Assembly (NCBI GenBank): GCA_019637615.1
Contig: JAHBVJ010000018.1
Location: 110,912-174,911, forward strand
Direction of reading: 5' to 3'
Length of the DNA stretch: 64,000 nt
Source: Anaerolineae bacterium
GTDB taxonomy: Bacteria; Chloroflexota; Anaerolineae; Aggregatilineales; UBA2796
Shown: positions 24,499 to 31,816 of the stretch, piece after piece
Layout: every line of letters begins with the position of its first letter
How positions within the stretch are numbered: the first letter of the stretch is position 1
Position numbers and translations under genes: made by a program
Notes under the pieces: generated by a model
Seen by the model: only the letters and a program-made list of their open reading frames with translations
Told to the model about the DNA's origin: nothing
Databases searched by the model: none

Positions 24499-25620
24499 CT
24501 ACTGCACCTGCATCGTCGATTCGCGCACGATCAGTTGCGTAGGGATCAAACTGAGTACTTCCCGCATAGGTTCGCCATCAATGAGGTTGAGCAACCGATA
24601 CGCTGCTTCCGCGCCGATCACTTCGGCGTTTTGAGCGACAGTCGTCAACGGTGGCGTAAGCGATTTGCTGACATCCAAGTTATCGAACCCGACAAGCGAT
24701 AGATCGTGCGGTACGCGCAGCCCTACCGAGGTAGTCGCCCGCAAGATTCGGATTGCCATCCAGTCGTTGACCGCGAAAATGGCGGTGGGGCGATCGGGCT
24801 GGCGGAGCCGCTCGATCAAGGGTGTGAGCGAGGCTTGATCGTTGGTCAGATAGGCGTCATAACTGCTCAACTCGTGCTCATTGCCGATCAGGATCGGTTC
24901 GGCTGGCCTCTCGCCTACCTCGTACAGTGCATCACGATAAGCACGGTATCGTTCCGCCACGGAAGCCAGATGTAAGTGCGGGCGAGCCAAAAAAGCGATG
25001 TTGCGGTGCCCCAGCTCGATGAGATGGGTCATGGCTTGCATCCCGCCGACGTAATTGTTGCTGCTGACGCATGGCAAATGAAGCTGCGCCACGGGACGAT
25101 CCAACAAAACGGTCGGCACTGACTCGGAAAGCTGACTGAGTAAGCGTTCGTGATTGTCACTTTCCACCGCCCACACGATGTATCCGACGACCCCATCCGT
25201 GCGCATCTCGTTGAGCATCCGATCTTCTTCCGCGACGCTGTATTCGCTGCCTGCCACCTGAACACGATAGCCTTTGCGGCGGAAGACTCGCTCGACGCCA
25301 TGCATCGTCTGTGCCGCCGAGGTGCTGCGAAAGTCGGGGAGGATCAGTCCGATGGATTTACGAACTGCCGTTTGTGGTTGAGGGCCGCTGACGAAAGTAC
25401 CTTTGCCATGTATGCGGTAAATCAGATTTTCTTCTTCCGCGCTTTGCCATGCTTTCTGGATCGTCGTCCGGCTGATCTCCAGTTCCTGCGCGATCTCCCA
25501 TTCTCCCAGTAGCCGCTCATGAGGATGAAACACACCAGTCAGCACCTTATGTCGCAGATCGTCCAAAAGCTGGATATGCAGGGGCAACGGACTAGTTTTT
25601 GAAACTTGAAGTTTCATCAT
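24499..25620 (-). CDS. GntR-HTH / LacI-type sensor hybrid regulator
   Basis: 373 residues. The N-terminal GntR winged helix (about 8-75) reads PLPLHIQLLDDLRHKVLTGVF and ERLLGEWEIAQELEISRTTIQKAWQSAEEENLIYRIHGKGTFV. A periplasmic-binding-protein-like sugar sensor follows (about 88-373) with IGLILPDF, DGVVGYIVWAVE, VLLDRP, FAVNDWMAIRILRA and LSLVGFDNLDVS. This is the AraR-type architecture. The gene lies directly upstream of the binding-protein gene on the same strand, so it very likely controls the second importer and the PHP hydrolase. Confidence 0.93.
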   Translation of the reverse strand: MMKLQVSKTSPLPLHIQLLDDLRHKVLTGVFHPHERLLGEWEIAQELEISRTTIQKAWQSAEEENLIYRIHGKGTFVSGPQPQTAVRKSIGLILPDFRSTSAAQTMHGVERVFRRKGYRVQVAGSEYSVAEEDRMLNEMRTDGVVGYIVWAVESDNHERLLSQLSESVPTVLLDRPVAQLHLPCVSSNNYVGGMQAMTHLIELGHRNIAFLARPHLHLASVAERYRAYRDALYEVGERPAEPILIGNEHELSSYDAYLTNDQASLTPLIERLRQPDRPTAIFAVNDWMAIRILRATTSVGLRVPHDLSLVGFDNLDVSKSLTPPLTTVAQNAEVIGAEAAYRLLNLIDGEPMREVLSLIPTQLIVRESTMQVQ

Positions 25621-25636
25621 GTCTCTACTTGACTCT
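25619..25636 (-). promoter_or_regulatory. Repeat pair at the regulator start (candidate operator)
   Basis: TGTCTCTA and CTTGACTCTA lie side by side at the start codon of the GntR-LacI regulator. On the coding strand this is TAGAGTCAAG followed by TAGAGACA. It matches the pair at 25766-25786, so both may be sites of the same regulator. Confidence 0.4.
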
Positions 25637-25765
25637 ACTGACTGAATGGTAAAAAGACCACGTTAAGGTGCTGGCGCAGCTTGGTGAATGATGCGTGAAG
25701 GTCTTGTAAAATCGGCTTAATAAAGGATGCCGGATCATGATGCTAAAATCTAACTCTTGAATCAA

Positions 25766-25786
25766 CTTGTCTTTACTTGTCTCTAT
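25766..25786 (-). promoter_or_regulatory. Direct-repeat pair upstream of the regulator (candidate operator)
   Basis: CTTGTCTTTA and CTTGTCTCTA are 11 bp apart, one helical turn. On the coding strand the unit is TA(G/A)AGACAAG. The pair lies about 150 bp upstream of the regulator gene and repeats the motif at 25619-25636. Confidence 0.4.
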
Positions 25787-25942
25787 AGTATACAGCGCTT
25801 TTTTCAATTTTGGAAAGCAACACATTGAAGCAATTTCCGGGAAAGTTTCCTCGCCGTGTGGAGCATGGCATGTGGGGAATGTCAGAACACACCGCAAGCT
25901 AGTTTGAAGTTGACGAGGGAGGGTCTAGCAGTTACGCGGGAC

Positions 25943-25976
25943 ATTCCCTCCTATTCTCGCGAGAATAGGAGGGAAT
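25943..25976. repeat. 34-bp perfect palindrome downstream of sdhB
   Basis: Each arm is 17 bp with no spacer, centred on CTCGCGAG. The arm reads ATTCCCTCCTATTCTCG outside-in. It starts 19 bp past the sdhB stop codon and may act as a transcription terminator or mRNA 3' protective hairpin, although no T-run follows on either strand. A dimeric-protein site is the alternative. Confidence 0.7.
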
Positions 25977-25994
25977 AAGTGGTCGGAGGCGAAG

Positions 25995-26729
25995 CTACTC
26001 GCGCTTGCCGCTGCGGATCGCCAGCTTGACCTCGCCAATGGCCTTGGTCACTTCGATGCCGCGCGGGCAGGCGGGCGTGCAGTTATACACAGTACGGCAG
26101 CGCCACACGCCGTCAGGATCGCTCAGGGTATCCAAGCGCTCCTGCCATGCTTCGTCGCGGCTGTCGAAGATGAAGCGGTGTGCCTGTACGATGGCGGCTG
26201 GCCCAACGTACTCGCCGCTCGCCCAGAAACTGGGGCAGCTCGTCGTGCAGCACGCGCACAGGATGCACTTGGTGGTGTCATCGAAGCGCTCACGGGCTTC
26301 CACCGTCTGCAACCGCTCGGTTACATGACCGTTGGCGGCGACGGGCGGCTTGGTGTTGCTGACGAAGAAGGGCATTACGGCGCGGTAATGCGCGAAGAAG
26401 GGTTCCATGTCCACCACAAGGTCTTTCACCACCGCCAGACCGAGGATCGGCTCGACCTGAATCTTGTAGTGTTCCTGCTCGCCCCACTCCTTGAGCAGCA
26501 CTTTGCACGCCAGCCGATTGACGCCGTTGATGCGCATCGCGTCCGAGCCACAAATGCCCTGTGCGCACGAGCGGCGCAGGGTCAGCGTGCCGTCCTGCTC
26601 CCATTTGACACGATGCAGCAATTCCAGCACGCGGTTAGTGGGTGTGCAGTTGTCGAGCGTGTACTCGCCCCAATAGGGTTTCTGGTCTTTTTCCGGATTA
26701 AAGCGCCGGATTCGCAGTGTTACTTTCAT
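25995..26729 (-). CDS. sdhB: Succinate dehydrogenase iron-sulphur subunit
   Basis: Electron-transfer subunit of respiratory complex II, 244 residues. The [2Fe-2S] ligands lie in RRSCAQGICGSDAM and LACK. The [4Fe-4S] motif is CILCACCTTSCPSFW, and the [3Fe-4S] region is CRTVYNCTPACPRGIEVTKAI. The size matches bacterial SdhB. It is the last gene of sdhCD-sdhA-(mini-gene)-sdhB and would pass electrons from SdhA to the quinone site in the fused membrane subunit. Confidence 0.96.
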   Translation of the reverse strand: MKVTLRIRRFNPEKDQKPYWGEYTLDNCTPTNRVLELLHRVKWEQDGTLTLRRSCAQGICGSDAMRINGVNRLACKVLLKEWGEQEHYKIQVEPILGLAVVKDLVVDMEPFFAHYRAVMPFFVSNTKPPVAANGHVTERLQTVEARERFDDTTKCILCACCTTSCPSFWASGEYVGPAAIVQAHRFIFDSRDEAWQERLDTLSDPDGVWRCRTVYNCTPACPRGIEVTKAIGEVKLAIRSGKRE

Positions 26730-26737
26730 TTGGCTGC

Positions 26738-26944
26738 CTATTTGTCTTTATTCTGGTTACCCATCGATGACATTGCGAGGCCGAGCGCCACACCAACCGC
26801 CACCCCGATGCCGACTCCGGCTGCCACGTTGCCCGATGCACTACCGAGCGCCGATCCAATGGCGATGCCGAGCGCCACACCGACGCCCACCATGCCCGTT
26901 GGGTTCTTGCCTCCGCCTTGCGATCCGTTCGGTGAATTGGTCAT
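26738..26944 (-). CDS. Small glycine-zipper protein inside the sdh operon
   Basis: 68 residues from the ATG at 26944 (AGAGG a few bases upstream). It has a polar start (MTNSPNGSQGGGKNPTG) followed by about 45 residues of alternating Gly/Ala/Val (VGVGVALGIAIGSALGSASG and NVAAGVGIGVAVGVALGLAM). The Gly spacing of four gives a glycine zipper, so it is probably a membrane-embedded or oligomeric peptide. It sits between sdhA and sdhB, 8 bp before sdhB. I do not recognise a family beyond the glycine zipper. A role tied to complex II is suggested only by location. Confidence 0.65.
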   Translation of the reverse strand: MTNSPNGSQGGGKNPTGMVGVGVALGIAIGSALGSASGNVAAGVGIGVAVGVALGLAMSSMGNQNKDK

Positions 26945-27037
26945 GTCTTGCCTCTTCTCTCGTTTCAGTTTCACTGGTTTGCGTATCGCCCTTTCACAGG
27001 CGGGTTAGATGAGCGCTATCTTTTACTTAGCACTCCT

Positions 27038-28819
27038 CTAATATACACGTTCTTTCGGCTGGTGCCGCCCCATGACGACGGGCTTGTAATCCAGCTTGAT
27101 CTCATCACTGTCCGCCGATTTGGAGGCAAGTGTATGCTTCAACCAGTTCACATCATCGCGTTTCTCGTAGTCCTCGCGGGCGTGCCCGCCACGACTCTCG
27201 GTGCGGTGCAGCGCCGAATAAGCGGTCACTTCGGCTACGTCTAGCAGCGCCCCCAATTCCCACGCTTCCAGCATATCCGTGTTGAATTTCAAACCGCGAT
27301 CATCGATGCCAAGTTCGGTCTTGAACTGCCGCTTCATTTCGCGCAGATCTTCGACGGCTTGCTTCATATCGGCTTCGTTGCGGAACACGCCGACCTTATC
27401 CATCATGACCTGCTGCATTTTCTGGCGGAGCGTGTATGGCTTCACTTTGCCGTTAGCGTTACGTAAGCGGTTCAACTCAGCTTCGATGTGTTTGCCCGCG
27501 TCGGCTGGCAGCGGCGTCCAATCCGCACCCTTGGCGTAGTCACCCGCGTGCTTGCCCGCGCGACGACCAAACACCACGAGGTCAACCAAGGAGTTCGTGC
27601 CGAGGCGGTTTGCGCCGTGGACGCTCACGCACGCGCATTCGCCCGCTGCGTACAAACCGGGCACCACCGTATTCTGTGCGTCGCTGATGCCTTGTCCATC
27701 GTTGTTGGTGGGAATGCCACCCATCGCGTAGTGTGCCGTCGGCTGGATTGGCATCGGCTCGTGGACGGGATCGATGCCCGCGTAGGTGCGCGCCTGATCG
27801 CACGTTTCCGCCAGTTTGGTCTCGATGAAGTGCGCATCGATGCGGCGCGACTCGCCCGCTTCGGCTAGATAGCGGTTGACGGTCTCCGGACGCAGATCGA
27901 GGTATAGATAGCGCTTGCCATTGATGCCGTTGCCTGCCCGCAATTCCAGTGTGATGGCGCGCGATACAACGTCACGACTGGCGAGGTCTTTGATCTTCGG
28001 GGCGTACTTCTCCATGAAGCGCTGCCCTTTGCCGTTGATCAGCACGCCGCCTTCGCCGCGCACGCCTTCGGTGATCAGGAAGCCGGTGGGATATAATCCC
28101 GTTGGGTGGAACTGGTAAAATTCCATGTCTTCCAGCGGCAGTCCGGCGCGATAGGTGAGCGCGCTGCCGTCGCCCGTCAAGCTGTGGGCGTTACTGGTCG
28201 TCTCCCAACACTTGCCCCAACCGCCCGTCGCAAACACAATCGACTTGGCGTGGAAAAGATGCAGTTCGCCAGTGCCAATTTGCACAGCGACCACGCCGCA
28301 CGCCTTGCCATTGTTCAGAATTAGATCAACGACATGGAATTCATCAAAAAAGGCCACATTATTTTTGATGCACTGCTGGTACAGCGTCTGGAGGATCATA
28401 TGTCCGGTGCGGTCAGCCGCGTGACAGGCACGACGCACGGGCTTGCCCGTATCATTGTTGGTGTGCCCGCCGAAGCGCCGTTGTGAAATTTTGCCTTCGG
28501 GCGTGCGATCAAATGGCAGGCCGAAGTGCTCTAGCTCGATCACCGCGTCGATGGCTTCTTTCGCCAGAATATCGGCGGCGTCTTGGTCAACGAGATAGTC
28601 GCCGCCTTTGACGGTATCGAAGGCGTGCCATTCCCATTTATCTTCTTCGAGGTTGCCTAGCGCCGCCCCGATCCCGCCGAGCGCCGCGCCTGTGTGCGAA
28701 CGTGTGGGATACAGCTTGCTGAGGACGGCGGTCTTGGCTCGTTGTGAAGCGTGCAATGCGGCCATCAACCCCGCGCCGCCCGCGCCCACAATCAGAGCTT
28801 CATATTGATGTTGCTTCAT
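27038..28819 (-). CDS. sdhA: Succinate dehydrogenase flavoprotein subunit
   Basis: Catalytic subunit of complex II, 593 residues. The N-terminal FAD-binding motif is ALIVGAGGAGLMAAL. The His that covalently binds FAD is H42 in TRSHTGAALGG. Active-site segments are FHPTGLYPTG, GANRLGTNSLVD and QPTAHYAMGGIPTN. The C-terminal domain has RTESRGGHAREDYEKRDD. It lies downstream of the membrane subunit gene and upstream of the glycine-zipper gene and sdhB. The reaction is oxidation of succinate to fumarate, although the sequence alone cannot exclude fumarate reduction. Confidence 0.96.
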   Translation of the reverse strand: MKQHQYEALIVGAGGAGLMAALHASQRAKTAVLSKLYPTRSHTGAALGGIGAALGNLEEDKWEWHAFDTVKGGDYLVDQDAADILAKEAIDAVIELEHFGLPFDRTPEGKISQRRFGGHTNNDTGKPVRRACHAADRTGHMILQTLYQQCIKNNVAFFDEFHVVDLILNNGKACGVVAVQIGTGELHLFHAKSIVFATGGWGKCWETTSNAHSLTGDGSALTYRAGLPLEDMEFYQFHPTGLYPTGFLITEGVRGEGGVLINGKGQRFMEKYAPKIKDLASRDVVSRAITLELRAGNGINGKRYLYLDLRPETVNRYLAEAGESRRIDAHFIETKLAETCDQARTYAGIDPVHEPMPIQPTAHYAMGGIPTNNDGQGISDAQNTVVPGLYAAGECACVSVHGANRLGTNSLVDLVVFGRRAGKHAGDYAKGADWTPLPADAGKHIEAELNRLRNANGKVKPYTLRQKMQQVMMDKVGVFRNEADMKQAVEDLREMKRQFKTELGIDDRGLKFNTDMLEAWELGALLDVAEVTAYSALHRTESRGGHAREDYEKRDDVNWLKHTLASKSADSDEIKLDYKPVVMGRHQPKERVY

Positions 28820-28985
28820 TGTTGCGAAATGCTCCTAGAACTTGACTGCCGTCGGGCTTCAACATCCCCAAATGACCGTGTCCGGCGGCGCAGTGAAATA
28901 ACCATGTTTCCCGTGTCGATGCTGCCTCGCTTCGAGCTGCCTATCAGACTATCTTCAAGCAGCACAAAGGGCAGCAATCAGCACT

Positions 28986-30005
28986 TTACTTATTCGCCGG
29001 AACCACCATCGACGTGCTGTCGCTCTGGTTGAGCATCTTGTCAGTCGTCTCCGGGCTGGTGCTGATTAACGCCGCACCGCCAACCGTGATCAAGATCACA
29101 CAACCGACCAACGCCGCCAGATGAGCGCCGCGCCGCACAACCTTGTTATGGACGTAGTCGTTGATGATGTAGTGGAGGCCATAAAAGGCGTGAACCGCGA
29201 CGAACGCCAGCAGCAGCACATCATACACGCGCCAGATCATCACCCCCGCGAACATTGTATTCCAGCGGTGCATCACAAACTCTGCGGCTTGCCCGGATTG
29301 GTTGATCACGGTTGTGCCCACAGGCGTGAAGCCTGCCTTGCTGATGTCGAAAACGCCTTGAATGATGTGTACCATCGCCAAGTGCCCGAACACCAACGGG
29401 ATGATCAGCACGCCGGAAATGCGCATGTACGACCACATGAACGTGTCGAACTTGCTGCGTTTCAGCGCCTTTTTATCTGTGCTGCGGTCAACCACTGAGT
29501 ACACGCCGGATAGGATCAACCCGCCGATGAAGGCTGCCACAATACCAATCAAGAAGGGTAGTTGGCTTTCGATCAATTCGGGGATCTTCAAATCGAACAC
29601 GACGCCCGGTTCGTTGTAGTGATTAACGACGTGCATGAACATCAAAATAAAGGTCGGTACCAATAAGATGATTGTTCCCAAAAACACGTACATCACCGCG
29701 CGATCTTGATACTTCCATAAATTTGGTCGGTTATCCATGATCACGATGCGGAAGCCGTTCAAACCGTGATACACCACGCACGCCACCAAAGCAAATTCAC
29801 CAAGCGTGAAGATCGGGCTTTGGTAAATGGCGATGGCTTTGGCGTACAAATCTGGATAGAAGACCGACCACGATGTGTCGATGACATGAAGGATGAAAAA
29901 GAATAGGACGCCCACGCCAGAAATGCGATGAAGCGCCCATGCCCATTGACCGAGCTTCCCGCGATAGCGCAGTGTTTCGGTAATGGTTAGGACAAGGGTA
30001 GTCAC
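28986..30005 (-). CDS. sdhC: Succinate dehydrogenase membrane subunit, SdhC-SdhD fusion
   Basis: 339 residues, about three times a single SdhC or SdhD. The N-terminal half has the SdhC pattern WAWALHRISGVGVLFFFILHV (His 26, His 40) and VACVVYHGLNGFRIVIMD. The C-terminal half repeats a related pattern: SYMRISGVLIIPLVFGHLAMVH and LLLAFVAVHAFYGLHYIINDYV. About seven to eight transmembrane helices can be counted, including an extra one or two in the linker (LPFLIGIVAAFIGGLILSGVY). It probably supplies the whole membrane anchor, haem ligands and quinone site. It is first in the operon, and no separate sdhD is present. Confidence 0.85.
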   Translation of the reverse strand: MTTLVLTITETLRYRGKLGQWAWALHRISGVGVLFFFILHVIDTSWSVFYPDLYAKAIAIYQSPIFTLGEFALVACVVYHGLNGFRIVIMDNRPNLWKYQDRAVMYVFLGTIILLVPTFILMFMHVVNHYNEPGVVFDLKIPELIESQLPFLIGIVAAFIGGLILSGVYSVVDRSTDKKALKRSKFDTFMWSYMRISGVLIIPLVFGHLAMVHIIQGVFDISKAGFTPVGTTVINQSGQAAEFVMHRWNTMFAGVMIWRVYDVLLLAFVAVHAFYGLHYIINDYVHNKVVRRGAHLAALVGCVILITVGGAALISTSPETTDKMLNQSDSTSMVVPANK

Positions 30006-30175
30006 GAGGAGTCCTCCTCAACAAAGTGAACAAAAACAATTGGGGGTTGCGGTCTGTTAGAAAAATATTATAACAAGTTACCGTGCGATTCACATAGACA
30101 GCTCTCGACGCTCAAGATTGACACCGCCAGACGGTGCCAAGGCGTTTTCACTGAGCATATACCGATCACTTCCGG

Positions 30176-31012
30176 CTACACACCGCTGAACGCCCCGAAG
30201 CCGCCATCCACTGCTACCACGATCCCGTTGACGAAGCTGGCAGACGGGCTGCACAGCCATACCACCGCGCCAACCAGTTCATCCGGTTCGCCAAAGCGCC
30301 CCGAAGCGGTATGGTTGATGATGGCGTGCCCGCGCGGCGTAAATGTCCCGTCGGGATTCACCATGAACGGGCGATTCTGGTCAGCGAGGAAGAAGCCCGG
30401 AGCCAGCGCGTTCACGTGCAGCCCTTCGCCATATTTCTGTACCATCTCGATGGCTAACCAGCGCGTGAAATTCTCGATGCCCGCTTTGGCGGCGCTGTAT
30501 GCAATCGGACGTGTCAGCGCGCGCGGCACGGACAGCGATGAAATATTCACGATATAACCGAGTTTTTGATTCGCCATGACTTCGCCAAAGACCTGCGACG
30601 GCAAGATCGTGCCCATCAGATTCAGGTCGATCACCCCTTGAATACCGGCTTGCGTCAGGTCGAAGAAGGAGCCATCGACTTTGACCGTGCCTTCCGGTGA
30701 GTTGCCGCCCGCCGCGTTGATCAGGATGTCGATACGCCCCCACTCTTTGAGGATTTGCTCACGCGCCTTGTCCAGTTGGTCGCGCTCCATCACATCCGCC
30801 ACCAGCGGCATTGCGACATCGCCTTCCGCCGTCATTTCCGCGACGATCTGTTCCGCAAGCTGCGCCCGCCGCCCTAAAATGGCTACTTTCGCGCCCGCCC
30901 GCGCCAAGCCACGTGCCATCGCGCTGCCGAGTACGCCCGTGCCGCCCGTGACGATGGCTGTTTTGCCCTCCAAACTATATAAACTAGCGAGGAAATCATC
31001 CCGTTTTGTCAT
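30176..31012 (-). CDS. SDR-family oxidoreductase, D-mannonate oxidoreductase-like
   Basis: 278 residues. The Rossmann motif is TGGTGVLG, followed by GRR in the cofactor-specificity loop. NAAGG is the structural motif. Catalytic Ser is in NISSLSVPRALTR and Tyr/Lys in YSAAK. The C-terminus is WLCSPSASFVNGIVVAVDGGF. It resembles the SDR-type D-mannonate/fructuronate oxidoreductase of Bacillus, which has the same length. It is a clear paralogue of the protein at 34380-35219. Together with the FGGY kinase and the zinc dehydrogenase it suggests sugar-acid or polyol catabolism. The exact substrate is unknown. Confidence 0.85.
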   Translation of the reverse strand: MTKRDDFLASLYSLEGKTAIVTGGTGVLGSAMARGLARAGAKVAILGRRAQLAEQIVAEMTAEGDVAMPLVADVMERDQLDKAREQILKEWGRIDILINAAGGNSPEGTVKVDGSFFDLTQAGIQGVIDLNLMGTILPSQVFGEVMANQKLGYIVNISSLSVPRALTRPIAYSAAKAGIENFTRWLAIEMVQKYGEGLHVNALAPGFFLADQNRPFMVNPDGTFTPRGHAIINHTASGRFGEPDELVGAVVWLCSPSASFVNGIVVAVDGGFGAFSGV

Positions 31013-31159
31013 CCGAGTCTGCCTTTCTATGGTGTTTGAGGAGTTGTGATTGGTTGAAACTGCACTTCATGTTACCTCAAAGATAGCCGCTTTCAGATTT
31101 CTGAGCGATGATCATGGTATAAATCATGCAATACATATTTCGTCGCTAGGAGACGGTAT

Positions 31160-31816
31160 ATGAACATAGGCATTATCGGCGCGGGAGCAATGGGCAGCGC
31201 GTTAGGCAAAGTATGGGCGAACGCCGGACATCACATTTTGCTCTCTTATTCGCGCGATGCAAGCAGATTGGTAATGTTAGCAAACAGCATGGGAAGTCAT
31301 GTTAGCGCGGGCACGGTAGCGGATGCGGTAGAGCAGTCCGATGTGATCCTGTTTGCGGTGCCGTGGCATCGCGTGCCGGACGTACTTGAGCAGGCAGGTT
31401 CGCTACAAGGGCGGATCGTCCTATCCTGTATGCTGCCCATGACCGCCGATGACAGTGAATTGGCCTTCGGGTTCAACTGGTCGGGCGCGGAAGAACTCGC
31501 CAAACAAACGGGCGCGCGCGTGGTGGCGACCTTCAACACGGTATGGTCGAATATGATCGCGCACCCACCGCGCGAAAATGAGCAACGCAGCATGTTCTAC
31601 GTGGGTGACGACGCCGACGCTAAACGCGCTGCTGACCGTCTGATCGGGGATGCCAAATTCGATCCCATCGACGCGGGCGCGCTCATCGACGCCCGCCTGT
31701 TGGAACCGTTCGGCTTGCTGATGGGCAAACTCGGCTTCACGTACACGCCGCTGGTGGCGTATCACTTCCTGCAATTCAGACAGCGCGGCGGCACCGGACT
31801 ACTGACCCCGCGTTGA
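31160..31816 (+). CDS. NADPH-dependent F420 reductase-like protein
   Basis: 218 residues. The N-terminal dinucleotide-binding motif is IGIIGAGAMGSALGKVWANAGH, with SYSRD for the nucleotide phosphate. Then come VILFAVPWHRVPDVL and VVATFNTVWSNM, as in F420H2:NADP oxidoreductase/Npd-like proteins. Whether it really uses F420 is unclear, as many family members do not. It is convergent with the FGGY kinase gene and their 3' ends overlap by 18 bp. Confidence 0.8.
   Translation: MNIGIIGAGAMGSALGKVWANAGHHILLSYSRDASRLVMLANSMGSHVSAGTVADAVEQSDVILFAVPWHRVPDVLEQAGSLQGRIVLSCMLPMTADDSELAFGFNWSGAEELAKQTGARVVATFNTVWSNMIAHPPRENEQRSMFYVGDDADAKRAADRLIGDAKFDPIDAGALIDARLLEPFGLLMGKLGFTYTPLVAYHFLQFRQRGGTGLLTPR

Larger units (their letters stand above)
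25621..25994. other. Intergenic region upstream of the GntR-LacI regulator
   Basis: This 374-bp gap is AT-richer than its surroundings and holds no convincing gene. A 90-codon open frame on the minus strand shows no family features and no good ribosome-binding site. The region contains the two direct-repeat pairs and, next to the sdhB stop, a 34-bp perfect palindrome. Confidence 0.55.

Noticed and set aside
25625..25897. 90-codon open frame on the minus strand upstream of the GntR-LacI regulator
   Set aside because: It has no ribosome-binding site, no family features and an odd amino acid composition. It also overlaps the regulatory repeats.
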